A DNA stretch of 64,000 nt from Euptelea pleiosperma (GCA_035048495.1 CM068541.1:11539929-11603928), one strand, 5' to 3'. Counted from the first letter of the stretch, positions 12,301 through 21,377 are shown. Translations and numbers: made by a program. The notes: generated from the letters alone by a model not told the origin.

Positions 12301-15300
12301 AAGTCTTTCAATAGTGTGGGCCCCAAGATGAGATGCTTTGGCAGAATTTGAAGGACAAGGTATAGTGGAGCTTCTTTGGCGACTTGAGGGAGTTTATGCA
12401 GCTCAAGATGGAGATAACATGAGAATTTGGAAATGAGATCCTAGAAGGAAATTCTTGGTAAGGCCTTTTTATAACCATTTGGTAGAGAAGACTCTACTTT
12501 TTTACTGGTATCAAAGGTTTGGGAATGTCCTATTCCACAAAAGGTGGGCCCTTTTATGTGGGATGGTAACTCTATTTTAAATTTTAGCCATCAATAACCT
12601 ATTCAAAGAGGCATTCTCTAGGCGTTTATGTGAAAAATGGATACAAGAATGTAGGGCATCTTTTTATCATTGTAAGGCAATTGGAAGGCCCTTCTATCGT
12701 TGTTGGAACATTACTCCTTTGAAGAAGAGGGAGAGTCATTTGGAGAGTCCTTCACTGCACTTTTGTTGGGGAGCATAGAGAATACAAAATAATCAAATCT
12801 TCAAAAGTAAGGGTTAGTCTGACAAAGCCATTGCACCTATGATGAAGGAAGTGATGATGGGGTTTTGAGTTTAAAGGACTTGTAGTTTAATGGACCTAGT
12901 CTCTAGTTGGCACACTTATGCTTACTCTTCTAGAGGGAGAGTGTTATGGCAGATTCTTCCTTTTGCGATTTGTTGGGGCCTTTGGAAGGAGAAAAATAGT
13001 AAAGCTTTCGAAGGCAAGGAAAAAGAGGTGGCTATGGTTATTCTCAACATCAAGGGCCTTATGTTCCTGTGGTCAAAAGCATTTAAAGAATGTAGAGGTT
13101 TTTTCTACGAAGACTTCGTGTTTCGAGGGGATCTTGTATGCTCTAGAGAAGGTTGTCAGATGTCTTTGGCTTTGCTTTTGTTTATGCTTCCTACTTTATT
13201 GTTGTTGTAGCCTTCTGTACGTCATCTCAACCTCTTAGGGTTGGTTTGCTTGTTTGTTTTTGCCTTTTTGATGTTTCTCCCTTAATAAATTCTATACTTA
13301 TCAATAATAAAAATAAAAAATCTACAAGCATTTCTGATATGGAAACCTCCCCAAGAAGGACGGGTGGAACTTAATTTCAAAGATTAATGCAATGGGGAAA
13401 GCCTAGTAGAATAGGGGGTGTTTAGAGACGACAATGGTACAATCTCACTTTTCTGACCCAATTGGAGGGGCAAATTCCAATGAAGCAGAAGCTCATGACC
13501 TTCACAAATGCAGATGTTCCCATGGTCCCCTTAAGGTAGAGGAAAACCTACTACTCGGGCTTCTAATAGGAAGGATGGCCCATTGAGAATAGCAAACTTC
13601 ATTCGCGATATCCTAAATCTTTGTTTCAGTGCCGCCATTTCCTTTTCCCACGCTCCAAAGAGTGCTAACATGATGTTTCTAAGAAACCAAAGAAACGGCG
13701 GAAAGTAAAAGAGACTGACGCATGCCAAACGTAATGAGTTCTAGTTTGTTTGTTTTTATTTTAAAGCCGAGTTAGAATTAATAAGAGGGTACTTTGGTCA
13801 TCACTAATTAGTTTTAGGAGTATTTATGTTTTATGCCATTAATGAGGGGTAGTTTAGATATTTTACATTTTCTTTAGTACAAAAGAGCCATCTAAAGTTG
13901 TGTAGGGGGATTTAATCACTATTTTGAGTTTAGAAAATTGAAAGAAACCCTAAGAGGATGTTTTGAGGGCTATTTTAAACTCTTGCTGAGTTCTTCTTGC
14001 TTGGTTATCTATGTTTCGTTTTCTTTTTCCTAGATTTATTTCAATTCTGTTAGTGGCTTGCATCATTTTGGTAATCAGAGGAAGTTTTGTTCCATTGAAC
14101 TTGGATTTTGATCAATATAAGGCATGCTACTGAGAAGAGGAAACAACCTCGATCTTACTAATAGAGTGGAACGATTAGAAGAATGGGTGGAAATAATCAA
14201 TAGATCATTGGAATGAATTGCAAGAGTGTTGCCGCGACTTTTGCAGCTTTTGGAGTCGCAGTCGGAGGATCAACAGGACATCGGAAATCCATCGAGTAAT
14301 GGAGAAGACGACTTGGCCCTTTACAAACATCTCACTCGAAACCCATCTAGTCCATCGTGATGATGAATAACGTTGTCAGAATCGTGATCGGGGTGAGTAT
14401 CTAAAGGAAGAGGAATCTATCGCTATAATAGATCGAGAATTACTACCAATCTTTGATGAATATCTAGAGGTAAAAGATTCTATTGTTGTTGCAAGCCTAG
14501 TTCTTGATTTTAATAATTTTTTGTGGCAACAAAGATATCAATAAATCGCTTGATATGGCGATTAAAAAAGATAACTTCGATTTGTTAGCAAAAGAATCAG
14601 AAAAAATCATGTTTGAGCTATATGGCTCAACTAATACATTAAAAAAAGACCAATGATTTGGAAAAGTGCATACCAATATCTTCGTCTACTTACGTTGATC
14701 CATTTTTATTGAACTTCCTAGAAGATTCTTCAACGATAAAATATACGATCTACTTCAAGATGGGAAGGAGTTGTCAAAGAATAAGTTGAAGAAAAAATGC
14801 AGAGGAAGCATTGTGGACCCATTTAAAGAGGGCATCAAGTCGAACTTGAGGAGTTCTCTAGCCGGGGAAGAATGATGCAATCCAAAGAAATATGCCTTAT
14901 AAATTAAGTGGTAGGAAGTCATAGATCAAGTGTCAATTGAAGATGCAATGAATAGATACCAAAAAAAAGAGGTCTAGGTCGTCGGGTTCAAAGACAATCA
15001 CCTTTCGAGAGGCATGACGTTTTACTTAGGTATCTGATGAAAACCCGTTTAATACTTTGAAAAGCTTTATTCAAGATCTACAATAGTTATCTCACGAGTT
15101 TTGTCAAGATCAAGATTATGACATTTCAAGCTTCAAAACTATGATTGAAATCTGGGTGTAATAGTAGTGACAGGATTTAAGGGCATTTTAGTTGTTTAAA
15201 AAAATTAGATTTAGGTTATTTTAAACCAATAGTTCAGATTAGTTTTTGAGTCCTTAAGTTAGCTTTTAGGGTTTATTTTCTTATAAATAGTTGTTAAGAC

Positions 15301-17188
15301 TTAAGAGATTATTGTAAAGAGACTTCAAATTATTGAATGAAATTTACCTTTAGGGTTTTTAGTTCCTTTGTGATCTTCTTAAGGTGAGAGCAGTTTCCTA
15401 AAGGCACATATCATAAGCTGTGAAAGAAGAAGATGGGTCCTTTTTAGATTTGAAAAAGGTGAACAATAACCTTATCACATTTGTTTACCCGATGATTGAG
15501 ATATTTCTCCAATATTTAATGTATCAAATATTTATGCTTTTCACGGAGAAGTACCATAAGACCTGGAACTACAACAAAGCCAAAATTTCCCACAAAAACA
15601 GAAAGAGGAAATTGCCCACAAAAACAGAAAGAGGAAATTGATCATTTGGTGACAATAAAGATCTTGAAGACACGACAGGGGCAACATCGACAATTCTTGC
15701 TCAAATGGAAGAATCGGCCCAATTTAGAGAACACATAAGTGACAGAGGACTATTACGCAAGGACTACAACTCCATTGGTGGATTCACATGACTTACATTT
15801 GGCTAAATTAATCCGCAACCTAAAGGCGGCTTCAAAACAGCTAAACTCTAAAAAATATCAATTGTTAGCCGATTAGGGTGTCGTCAAGAAATTTGAGATG
15901 AGAAGAATTGCCAAACTATCATCTCCCACCTTGAAGCCTTCCAATTCCCCCCTCTTAACAACCTTGGACACCATTCTCCCCAAAACCTCCTCCTCATCAA
16001 TCTGTCTCTCAAGCCAACTGCTCTGCTATGGAGGGATATGATCAAAAGTGTAAATCGTTGAGCTTCGGTCTGACGAATAAAGGTTTTATATACAGGTTTG
16101 TCAATGGACGATTTTAGTAGAAAATCACCTAATTAAGTGCAGCCCCAAAAACTTCTAATTTAGTGGGAGAGTCTCACCTCTCACCATGCACTTCTAGCCC
16201 CATCATTTTGAGCAAGGGAAAAGAAGGTGAAGACCCCATCTCCAGCATGTTTCCCAAGGCAGTGAGGACGTGTTTAATCAATGGTATATCACATATGATT
16301 AGTGGAGTAATTCAAGGTATGCTAACAGTTACATAATAGTGTTTTAATGGTTGAATCATTGGGTACTAGATCCGGTTTTTAGCTCAAATAAATCTGATTT
16401 TTATATGTTACATACAAGCTCAAGTTTTACATGCTCTGCAGTCCTCTCTGCAGGCTGTCATAGCCTTTTCATGTTCTTAGGCTTTAAATGGAGGTTCCTG
16501 CATCACTGAACCCTTTAGTCTTGATAGAGATTTCGTAGACATTATGAGAGATCAATCACTTTGTGGTCTATGGGTTGACAATAAATTCAAACTTCAGTAG
16601 GATTTCCTCAGTTATCAGCTTCACAAGTTGGATAATAAATGAGATTGTCCATCCTCCCTCACTTTTAGGGGTCTCTACTGTTCTCTTGAAACTGATTGGA
16701 CGAAGATATTAAGGGACATTCAGTTGCCCCAGGTTTTATTCTATTGATCCACACTTCATAAATGTCTCTTTAAGCTTAACTTTGAACAGAGTGGCCAAGG
16801 CAATTCGAAATGATTTGTTCATCACATTTCCACTATAACTCATTAGCCATTTATAACAATCGAAGAAAAAAGAAAAGAAAGAAACGATTGAAATGGAAAG
16901 CTCAACAAGATCACTAAAACCCAGAAATCCAAACTCGAACTCCACTAATTCAAGAATTTAATTGTAGACACTAAATACTAACTTCAGTCCCTTAGAGAAA
17001 CATAGTCCAAATTAGGGCAAAAAAAAAACTCACTCGGCTAGGTCGCCTAACTGTCGTAAGATCCCGACGAGACCTGAGACTGCGACTCCATCAAGAATAG
17101 CTTTTGGATCGTCTTTGTTCGCTTCTCTGTAAAGCTCTTGAGCTCCCAAACCGTACTCATTCCGAACTTCAAACCGAACCAAAGGCAT
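212..17188 (-). CDS. SCAR/WAVE family protein (SCAR2-like), seven exons, 3' end outside window
   Basis: This is the gene for a SCAR/WAVE protein, the subunit of the plant WAVE regulatory complex that activates ARP2/3 to nucleate branched actin. Exons joined from the sequence are 17188-17034, 10823-10660, 5427-5304, 5225-5093, 4521-4454, 4274-434 and 313-212. All borders are GT-AG and all phases match, giving 1529 residues. Residues 1 to about 190 are the SCAR homology domain, opening [13 protein letters not shown]. Residues 353-766 are nine 46-residue repeats. A conserved acidic block ([12 protein letters not shown]) lies near residue 1295, and a PPLHPLQWW motif, the degenerate PPLPPxQWR of the family, near 1435. 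The WH2 motif begins at [13 protein letters not shown] (1517-1529). The connector and acidic tail must be encoded left of base 1. Plant SCARs are usually about 800-1400 residues, so this one is long, mainly because of the repeats. The family is clear; SCAR2-like rather than another paralogue is an inference. Confidence 0.9.
434..4274 (-). CDS. SCAR exon 6 (large variable exon)
   Basis: A 3841-nt exon with acceptor GAGCAG|G and donor AGAAAG|GTGATT, encoding residues 215-1495. It is Ser/Glu/Asp-rich and mostly disordered in character, as in other SCARs. Near its start a 27-residue unit is tandemly duplicated ([14 protein letters not shown] occurs twice, DNA about 4102-4262). Nine 46-residue repeats follow (2621-3862). 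The conserved SCAR block [12 protein letters not shown] and [18 protein letters not shown] lies near 920-1040. [12 protein letters not shown] lies near 600. The open frame runs on to 134, but that hydrophobic read-through is intron. Confidence 0.93.
2621..3862 (-). repeat. Coding minisatellite, nine units of 138 bp in SCAR exon 6
   Basis: Nine head-to-tail 138-bp units (1242 bp in all) encode a 46-residue unit that begins [13 protein letters not shown] and ends AATLRN. Variation is tiny: Thr/Met at unit position 10 (Met in units 4 and 6), a Thr-to-Ser change near the end of unit 6, Asn/Tyr at the last position (Tyr in units 6 and 7), and a few silent changes. The unit is acidic and Ser-rich. 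Near identity suggests recent expansion or homogenisation. Confidence 0.97.
4102..4262 (-). repeat. 81-bp tandem duplication within SCAR exon 6
   Basis: The segment encoding [14 protein letters not shown] occurs twice with an 81-nt period (27 residues); the matching DNA starts near 4102 and 4183. The spacer between copies has diverged, so it is older than the 138-bp array. Confidence 0.85.
4454..4521 (-). CDS. SCAR exon 5 (short basic exon)
   Basis: A 68-nt exon with acceptor GGACAG|A and donor GGCAG|GTACTT. It encodes [20 protein letters not shown], the basic KKGxxxRNGE stretch that ends the N-terminal domain in plant SCARs. Easily missed because of its size; the phase agrees with exons 4 and 6. 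Confidence 0.87.
5093..5225 (-). CDS. SCAR exon 4 (SCAR homology domain)
   Basis: The acceptor is CTTCTCAG|A and the donor is AGCAAG|GTATAG. It encodes [20 protein letters not shown] followed by a Lys/Arg-rich stretch ([12 protein letters not shown]). This corresponds to the conserved FDxxGxGxCLKRYSDPSFF block of SCARs; Pro is replaced by Ser at the SDxSLF position. The exon ends in phase 0. Confidence 0.9.
5304..5427 (-). CDS. SCAR exon 3 (SCAR homology domain)
   Basis: The acceptor is AATGCAG|G and the donor is GACAG|GTATT. It encodes [15 protein letters not shown] and then [19 protein letters not shown], matching the family block in which a Tyr-Glu-Glu-Cys motif is followed by a pair of prolines. 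In phase with both neighbours. Confidence 0.9.
5428..5962 (-). other. Intron 2 start, with a short tandem repeat
   Basis: Intron sequence. At about 5573-5685 a unit containing TATCACCTACTA and ATAGCTTAATCAC is repeated about three times, with a period near 37-43 bp. The rest (5690-5960) is rich in TTAGGG-like words on the plus strand; no coding frame was recognised. Confidence 0.6.
5963..6256 (-). mobile_element. LINE reverse-transcriptase fragment
   Basis: On the minus strand the frame opening at 6256 reads [20 protein letters not shown] then ICRPKR, which matches the FLW...W..vC.PK block after the RT domain of plant L1-type LINEs. Homology stops near 6190. A T-run followed by GATAAGT at about 6007 resembles the 3' ends of the other minus-strand LINEs here, so this is probably a truncated or rearranged copy. 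Confidence 0.55.
6220..6500. other. Possible organelle-derived insert (uncertain)
   Basis: This stretch (for example TTGGTCGACGACAGAGG and CTAGGACTTTCACCGGCC) has a base texture unlike its AT-rich surroundings and resembles plant mitochondrial intergenic DNA in style. Identification is by impression only; no gene was identified. Confidence 0.2.
6501..7717. other. Intron 2 interior, no gene recognised
   Basis: Contains a GC-richer stretch at 6830-6940 with repeated GAGCCC/GGTCGGGCC words and an imperfect repeat of 'tttcacccnaatttca' near 6960 and 7017. Looks like decayed transposon sequence. No domain seen. Confidence 0.45.
7818..8692 (-). mobile_element. L1-type LINE, 3' part of ORF2 with poly(A)
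   Basis: The minus-strand frame contains [20 protein letters not shown], then after one in-frame TGA (where the family has Trp) [20 protein letters not shown]. This is the C-terminal zf-RVT region of plant LINE ORF2. The poly(A) is the T-run at 7818-7832, preceded in element orientation by the ATACTTATC signature seen in the other copies. The upstream part (8375-8692, GGGEGEGEG and neighbours) does not look like the normal RT region, so an internal deletion or another source is possible. Confidence 0.75.
8693..10659. other. Intron 2, transposon-like DNA, no gene
   Basis: AT-rich sequence with no coding homology. It holds an array of palindromic 16-mers at 9683-9812 (separate entry) and a T-run at about 10006. 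The segment around 8700-9640 may belong to an LTR element, but no LTR pair or primer-binding site was found. Confidence 0.45.
9683..9812. repeat. Array of GTCCAATCGATTGGAC palindromes
   Basis: Five full or near-full copies of the 16-nt palindrome GTCCAATCGATTGGAC, plus half-sites, lie within 130 bp at irregular 20-40 bp spacing. Each copy is self-complementary and centred on ATCGAT. Confidence 0.8.
10660..10823 (-). CDS. SCAR exon 2 (SCAR homology domain)
   Basis: The acceptor is ATGACAG|G and the donor is ACTG|GTATGC. The exon encodes [20 protein letters not shown] and then a segment ending in HFAYTTG. This is the helical part of the SCAR homology domain that binds the ABI subunit in family members. 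The single leading base completes the Glu codon left open by exon 1. Confidence 0.92.
10824..11329. other. Intron 1, 3' end; nothing recognised
   Basis: AT-rich intron sequence between SCAR exon 2 and the LINE beginning near 11330. A shorter LINE trace may start near 11220 (words CCATTTTCATGG), but this is not secure. Confidence 0.4.
11330..13320 (+). mobile_element. L1-type LINE, RT to 3' end, decayed and interrupted
   Basis: Plus-strand frames with stops show, in order: an [10 protein letters not shown] motif (about 11350), [12 protein letters not shown] (about 11600), [20 protein letters not shown] (about 11915) and, in an open frame at 12890-13210, [20 protein letters not shown] with KAFEGKE. 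These are consecutive blocks of plant LINE ORF2. The 3' end has AATAAA and a short A-rich tail ending at 13320. A second LINE 3' end is inserted at 11671-11873. Confidence 0.8.
11671..11873 (-). mobile_element. LINE 3' fragment nested in another LINE
   Basis: Closely similar to 7833-8090 in the same orientation: ATAAGTATAAA at its left end, then sequence matching 'gaggcaggttgagatgacat' and AAGAGACCCAGCCCCCC. It splits the plus-strand LINE between its SLPVYFTSL and VGGLGI blocks, so it inserted later. Only about 200 bp survive, as expected for a 5'-truncated insertion. Confidence 0.75.
13321..13735. other. Intron 1, nothing recognised
   Basis: Short interval between the LINE 3' end and the gypsy-like region. 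An open frame at 13531-13728 (minus) has no recognisable similarity. Confidence 0.4.
13736..15880 (+). mobile_element. Decayed Ty3-gypsy LTR retrotransposon remains
   Basis: An LTR-like AT-rich block (about 13740-14065) ends before TGGTAATCAGAGG (14069-14081), a near match to the initiator-Met tRNA primer site TGGTATCAGAGC. Degenerate gag-like sequence follows (14120-15010). A second LTR-like block with TATAAATAG lies at 15160-15375. At about 15690 a frame reads [18 protein letters not shown], matching the chromodomain-like end of gypsy integrase. Many stops; the order suggests rearrangement or internal deletion. Confidence 0.6.
15881..17033. other. Intron 1, 5' part; nothing recognised
   Basis: AT-rich intron sequence between the gypsy remains and SCAR exon 1. 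No coding similarity noticed, although 16440-16740 has many short open stretches. Confidence 0.4.
17034..17188 (-). CDS. SCAR exon 1 (start of SCAR homology domain)
   Basis: Encodes residues 1-51 plus two bases of codon 52, from [13 protein letters not shown] to [11 protein letters not shown]. The start is the ATG at 17188, which matches the universal MPL start of plant SCARs. The donor reads GA|GTGAGT. A different reading frame over the same bases is only a shadow. Confidence 0.9.
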
Positions 17189-17500
17189 GATTCCTCTTCT
17201 ATTCTCTCTCTCCCTCTCTCTCCTTCACACTCACTCTCACTCACTGTGAGTAAATCGTTCTCGATCAAACTTAGTTGCAGAAGAGAGCTCGAACTAGACC
17301 TCTAATGGCGGAAATAAAAACAAACAATGGTGACAGAGGAGAGAGGAGAGATTAGGTGATCGGATTGAAGCTGCTTAACCGCCTGGTCGAAGACATTGCT
17401 AACTCTGAAAGGCATTCCTGCAAAAATCATCACCGGAAATTTCAGAAGTTACTAGAATACCCTTAATCTTTAGGCTAAATTACGGAAATGTCCAAATCAA
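17189..17500 (-). promoter_or_regulatory. SCAR 5' leader and proximal upstream region
   Basis: Read on the minus strand, a GA-rich tract (plus strand 17196-17245, CT-rich with TCTC runs) lies directly upstream of the start codon. Such GA/CT tracts are common in plant 5' leaders. No TATA box could be assigned. Past about 17500 a foldback element begins, so the promoter is probably short or partly transposon-derived (inference). Confidence 0.4.
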
Positions 17501-17501
17501 A

Positions 17502-17895
17502 GTAAAACTTTGATGCGGTGGACTGTCATGGAGACCGATGACAGCCCACACTATGAGCCACATGGCACTTTCTTAGAGGAAATTGACCGTATGGATGTGG
17601 CACCAATCCCTAGGTGGACCTACAAACCAAAAATAAACATGATTAGTGATTTATACGAGTTGGATTGGAGGTATTTTTCGTGGGTTGATTTTAACTGTGG
17701 GAATTTGAGTATTATTGGGATACAAAGATCCAAAGGTTTGAAATTACCAATCAGGCTGATTATTTGGTTTATAGGTCCAGCTAGGGATTGGCCAAACATC
17801 CATACGGTCAGAGTCCTCTAAGAATGTACCACTTGGCTCATATTGTGGGCTGTCATCGGCCTCATTGACAGTCCACTGTCATCAAAATCTTTGTC
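17502..17895. mobile_element. Foldback MITE, family M1, near-complete copy
   Basis: The two halves are inverted copies. The left arm opens AGTAAAACTTTGATG and contains ATGAGCCACATGGCAC and GACCGTATGGATG. The right arm repeats these as reverse complements (CATACGGTC, GGCTCATATTGTGGGCT). The centre carries TTGGATTGGAGGTATTTTTC and GATCCAAAGG. Arms exceed 120 bp. No coding capacity, so it is a non-autonomous element. Its open frames are accidental. Confidence 0.85.
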
Positions 17896-18197
17896 ATCTG
17901 CCTTGTTTTTGGGAAATATAAATGTGGTCAGTGTCGTTAAGTCCTAAGTAGTTGACTTGACTAATGTAGGAGATTTGCTGGAGTGGTTTGATACTTCGAT
18001 TAACTTGTTTTAGGGTTTGGAATCTTTGTTGAATCAATGGTCAGATTAACAATCATCAAGGTTATTTGAGGTAGGTCCTATTAAAGATGATGAACATCAT
18101 TTGCATCATATATTTTCCTCTTTAAAAATTGTCACAGAGAGAGAGCGCAACGGTTGAATACTTTTTGACCTACCAAACTGAGTAAAAAAAAAACTCT

Positions 18198-18602
18198 AGT
18201 AAAACTTCTGTCACAGCCTTCTCACAGATGCTTCTGTCACAATGCAAAACACAGACCACGTGGCACGCTCTTAGTGGACGATGACCGTATGGATGTTTGT
18301 CCAGTCCCTCGGTGGACCTATAAATAAAAAATCAGCCTGATTAATAATTTAAAACCTTTGGATCTTTGCACCCAAATAACGCTCAATAATGCTCGAATTC
18401 TTACCATTAAAGGCAACCCATGAAAATAACTTCAATCGAATCGCTTACAGATCACTAATCAGGTTGATTTTTGGTTTAGAGGTCCACTGAGGGACTGGCC
18501 AAACATCCATATGGTCAGAGTCCACTAAGATTGTGCCACGTGTCCTGTGTATTGCATTGTGACAGAAGCATTGTGAGAACGCTGTGATAGAACTTTTACT
18601 CC
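18198..18602. mobile_element. Foldback MITE, family M1 (subtype with CTGTCACA ends)
   Basis: The left end AGTAAAACTTCTGTCACAG and right end CTGTGATAGAACTTTTACT are inverted. TGCTTCTGTCACAATGCA and its complement recur inside each end. Internal sequence matches M1 (GACCGTATGGATG, CATATGGTCAGAG). Confidence 0.85.
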
Positions 18603-18839
18603 CAAACTCTCACTCGTATCTGTGCTCGAGGCAACTCCAGTGTTAAAAGTTGAGTGAGCTCACCCAGGAAAAATCGTCCTAGACACAAAAACATTCAGTT
18701 TGATTGGTGATCTCTAGGCATTTGATCTGAATACCCAACTAAATGCTAGAATCCAGTGGCTAGAGATCACCAATTTGGCTGAGGCTGGGCCAATCATTCA
18801 AAAGTCAATGGCCCAAGACGTACATCATATGGCACATTT

Positions 18840-19142
18840 TAGACGACCCACAATATGAGCCACATGGCATACTCTTAGAGGAAGCTGACAGCATGGATGT
18901 TTTGGCCAATCCCTAGGCAGACCTACAAGCCAAAAATCAACCTGATTAGCGATTTCTAGGCGTTGGATTGGAGTTATTTTCATGGGTTGATTTTAACCGC
19001 GTGAATTCGAGCATTTCTTATTTGGTGCACGAGGATCCAAAGGTTTGAAATCATTAATCTGGCTGATTTTTGGTTTGTAGGTCCTCCCTGGCCAAACATC
19101 CATGCTGCCAGCGTCCCCTGAGAGTGTGCCACGTTTTACTCG
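18840..19142. mobile_element. Foldback MITE, family M1, partial
   Basis: Carries CACAATATGAGCCACATGG at the left and GAGAGTGTGCCACGTTTTAC at the right, with the M1 core between. The outermost inverted ends are missing or diverged. Confidence 0.75.
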
Positions 19143-19308
19143 TTTTCAAGGACTTGGAGGAATATATCCAAATTATTTAATATTGAACAGATATTAGATT
19201 TGATTGTTAAGACTTAAAGAGAGTGATTAGCGGCCACAATTCTTTTTGCCATGTCTTGGAAGACTTCCAGCGACTTTATTCCTGCGGCGTCGAGCTGCTC
19301 TTTGATGC

Positions 19309-19692
19309 AGAATTCTGTATCAAAATTTTGATACAGAAGTCCCTCAAATTGTCACGTGGTACACTTTTTCGAGCCCTCTGGCCCCCTGAATGTTTAGCCC
19401 ACACCTTGATGGACTGACACACCAAAAATCAGAATGATTGGTGATTTCTAACCATAGGATTTGAACACTTTCATCATTCCATGAACAGGCCTATTGGTTG
19501 GTTCCAAGCCCATAATGAAAAAAGTGCCACATCTAATGGCTAGAAATCACCAATCACACTGGTTTTTGGTGTGTAGGTCCACCAAGGTGTGGGCCAAACA
19601 TTTATGGGCAAGTGGGCCCGGAAGAGTGTAATATGCGGCAATTTGAGGAGCTTCTTCATCAAAATCTTGATACAGAATTCTATATAATAGAT
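19309..19692. mobile_element. Foldback MITE, family M3
   Basis: Begins GAATTCTGTATCAAAATTTTG and ends as its reverse complement (CAAAATCTTGATACAGAATTC). The inner arms TCCCTCAAATTG / CAATTTGAGGAG and GGGCCCAC words mirror each other. Related, diverged copies occur at 20660-20890, 24830-25550, 25795-25995, 31255-31525 and 46770-47095. Confidence 0.8.
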
Positions 19693-20154
19693 TTTTCCTC
19701 GTGTTGGTCACGACAAATAATGGCATCTAGTCCAGTTTTCGGGCCCACTGGCCTATGAACGTTTAGCCCACCACTTGGTAAATCTACAGACCAGTGTGAT
19801 TCCTAGTCGTTGGATTTGACCATTTTTTTTTTTTTTGGCATTGTAGGCTCTTCTAGGTGGGGTATGCTTAATCTAATTTCGAGTTTTTTCAATTTTTTTT
19901 AAATAACTTAAAATTAATAAGTCAATAATTTCAAAAGAAAAAATATGATGTGTCATTATCACACTTACTATAATTAGGTCACAAAAAGAGGTTTGATTTT
20001 CTGGGACACGCGTGGTGCAGATATGATGGTAGCATCGATTCATCGATGTTATCAGTTCCAGCGTAAAAAAACTCGTCGGAATACGGTGGGTTTGGGTATG
20101 TCACACCCAACCAACAGAAACTACATAACGGTTCTCAAAGTGATGGACCCGAAA

Positions 20155-20460
20155 CCGGAATCAGAACTAGAACTGATTATGTAGTTTTTGTCGGTTCCGG
20201 TTCCGTTTCTTGATATATTAGGTTCAATCTTGATAATATGAGAATTTTTACACTATATTTATATATTGGTTTCGGTTCTGGTTCCGATTCCGGTTCCGGT
20301 TCTTATCGATTCGGTTCCATATTAAACTACCCAAAACTGGAACATTATTTTCGGTTCGGTTCCTTTTTAATCGGTGTGGAACCGGAACTGGTGTTTTCGG
20401 TCCCGGTTAACAGAGTAAAATTGATAGAAAAGTTTTTGGTAGAATTGGTTCCGAACTGAG
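20155..20460. repeat. GGTTCCG-rich degenerate tandem repeat
   Basis: Many copies of CGGTTCCG/GGTTCCGGTTC-type words alternating with AT-rich spacers, on both strands. Low-complexity minisatellite-like sequence; open frames here are Gly/Ser runs produced by the repeat. Confidence 0.7.
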
Positions 20461-20635
20461 AATTCATTTCGGCAAAGTTATTACCGAATGGGTCCCAAGT
20501 GATAATCATAGCTTTAAAATGGTTTCTAGTCCTTCTTCATTCATTCAATTTAGTTTACAAAACTTCAGTAAAATATGGTCAACCAATAAAAGGAGCCGAT
20601 CAGTCAAACGGTTAAGATCATTTAATGGCATTTTG

Positions 20636-20660
20636 CCCCCCCCCCCCCCCCCCCCCCCCC
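20636..20660. repeat. Poly(C) run, 25 bases
   Basis: Twenty-five consecutive C residues directly before an M3-type MITE fragment (TGTGGACCTACACACC). Confidence 0.95.
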
Positions 20661-20895
20661 TGTGGACCTACACACCAAAAAGAGCCTGAATGGTGATTTT
20701 CTAGCCATTAGATTGAGCATTTTTCATTTTGGGCCGGCTTAGAACCCATTCATGGGCCTGTTCATGAAACCCATGACAAAAAAAAAAAAAAAAATCAAAT
20801 CCAGTGGATTTATGTAGGTCTAACAAGGGGTGAGTCAAACAATCTGGGTCAGTGGGCCCAGTCTTCTCTATCAAATTTTCATGCAGAATCTTGTA
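20661..20895. mobile_element. MITE fragment, family M3
   Basis: Contains GGACCTACACACCAAAAA, a central inverted pair around an A-run (20779-20793), and a right arm with GGTGAGTCAAACAA and GTGGGCCCAG. The left arm end is replaced by the poly(C) run. Confidence 0.65.
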
Positions 20896-21161
20896 CAAAA
20901 GTCAACGGATACCAAAGGATATGGTCTTTGAGAGTAACGTTACACAAGTCAATGGGACCAAGATATACTATTAAAAGTCTGAAACTGAATCTATGCGACT
21001 GAACGTTCTTTGTGCCTTCTTTTAATAAATGCACTGCTCTACAAGCCATACCCCTCATAAAACTACTATTTCTTGATTTTGGGGTCCCTTATATATTTTG
21101 TTTAAGAAATACAAGGTATTTTTATACCTATTTACATTAACAATTAATGGCCAGCTTGGAC

Positions 21162-21364
21162 CTTTTTTTTTTTTTTTTTTTTGGTATCACGGGGTATCCG
21201 GGCCTCTTAGAGCACCCGACTAAGTCCCTACGGACACGGGCAAGGCCACTGCCCGCTCCGCGTCATTTAAACGCCTAGGCAAGCCCAGCTGGTGACTGAC
21301 CCCAAGGGGAGGGGATTCGAACTCAGGACCTGCACTTCCTGAGGCGTAGTCTTGGCCATCTGCG
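21162..21364 (-). mobile_element. tRNA-derived SINE with poly(A) and 13-bp target duplication
   Basis: On the minus strand the element starts with a tRNA-like head: TGGCCAAGACTACG resembles an A box, and GAGTTCGAATCCCC a B box. It continues through a GC-rich body and ends in about 20 A (T-run 21163-21182). It is flanked by a perfect 13-bp direct repeat, GGCCAGCTTGGAC, at 21149-21161 and 21365-21377. About 200 bp. The open frame across it is not a gene. Confidence 0.9.
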
Positions 21365-21377
21365 GGCCAGCTTGGAC

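Noticed and set aside
17510..17821. 103-codon open frame on the plus strand
   Set aside because: Lies inside an M1 foldback MITE whose copies elsewhere do not keep the frame.
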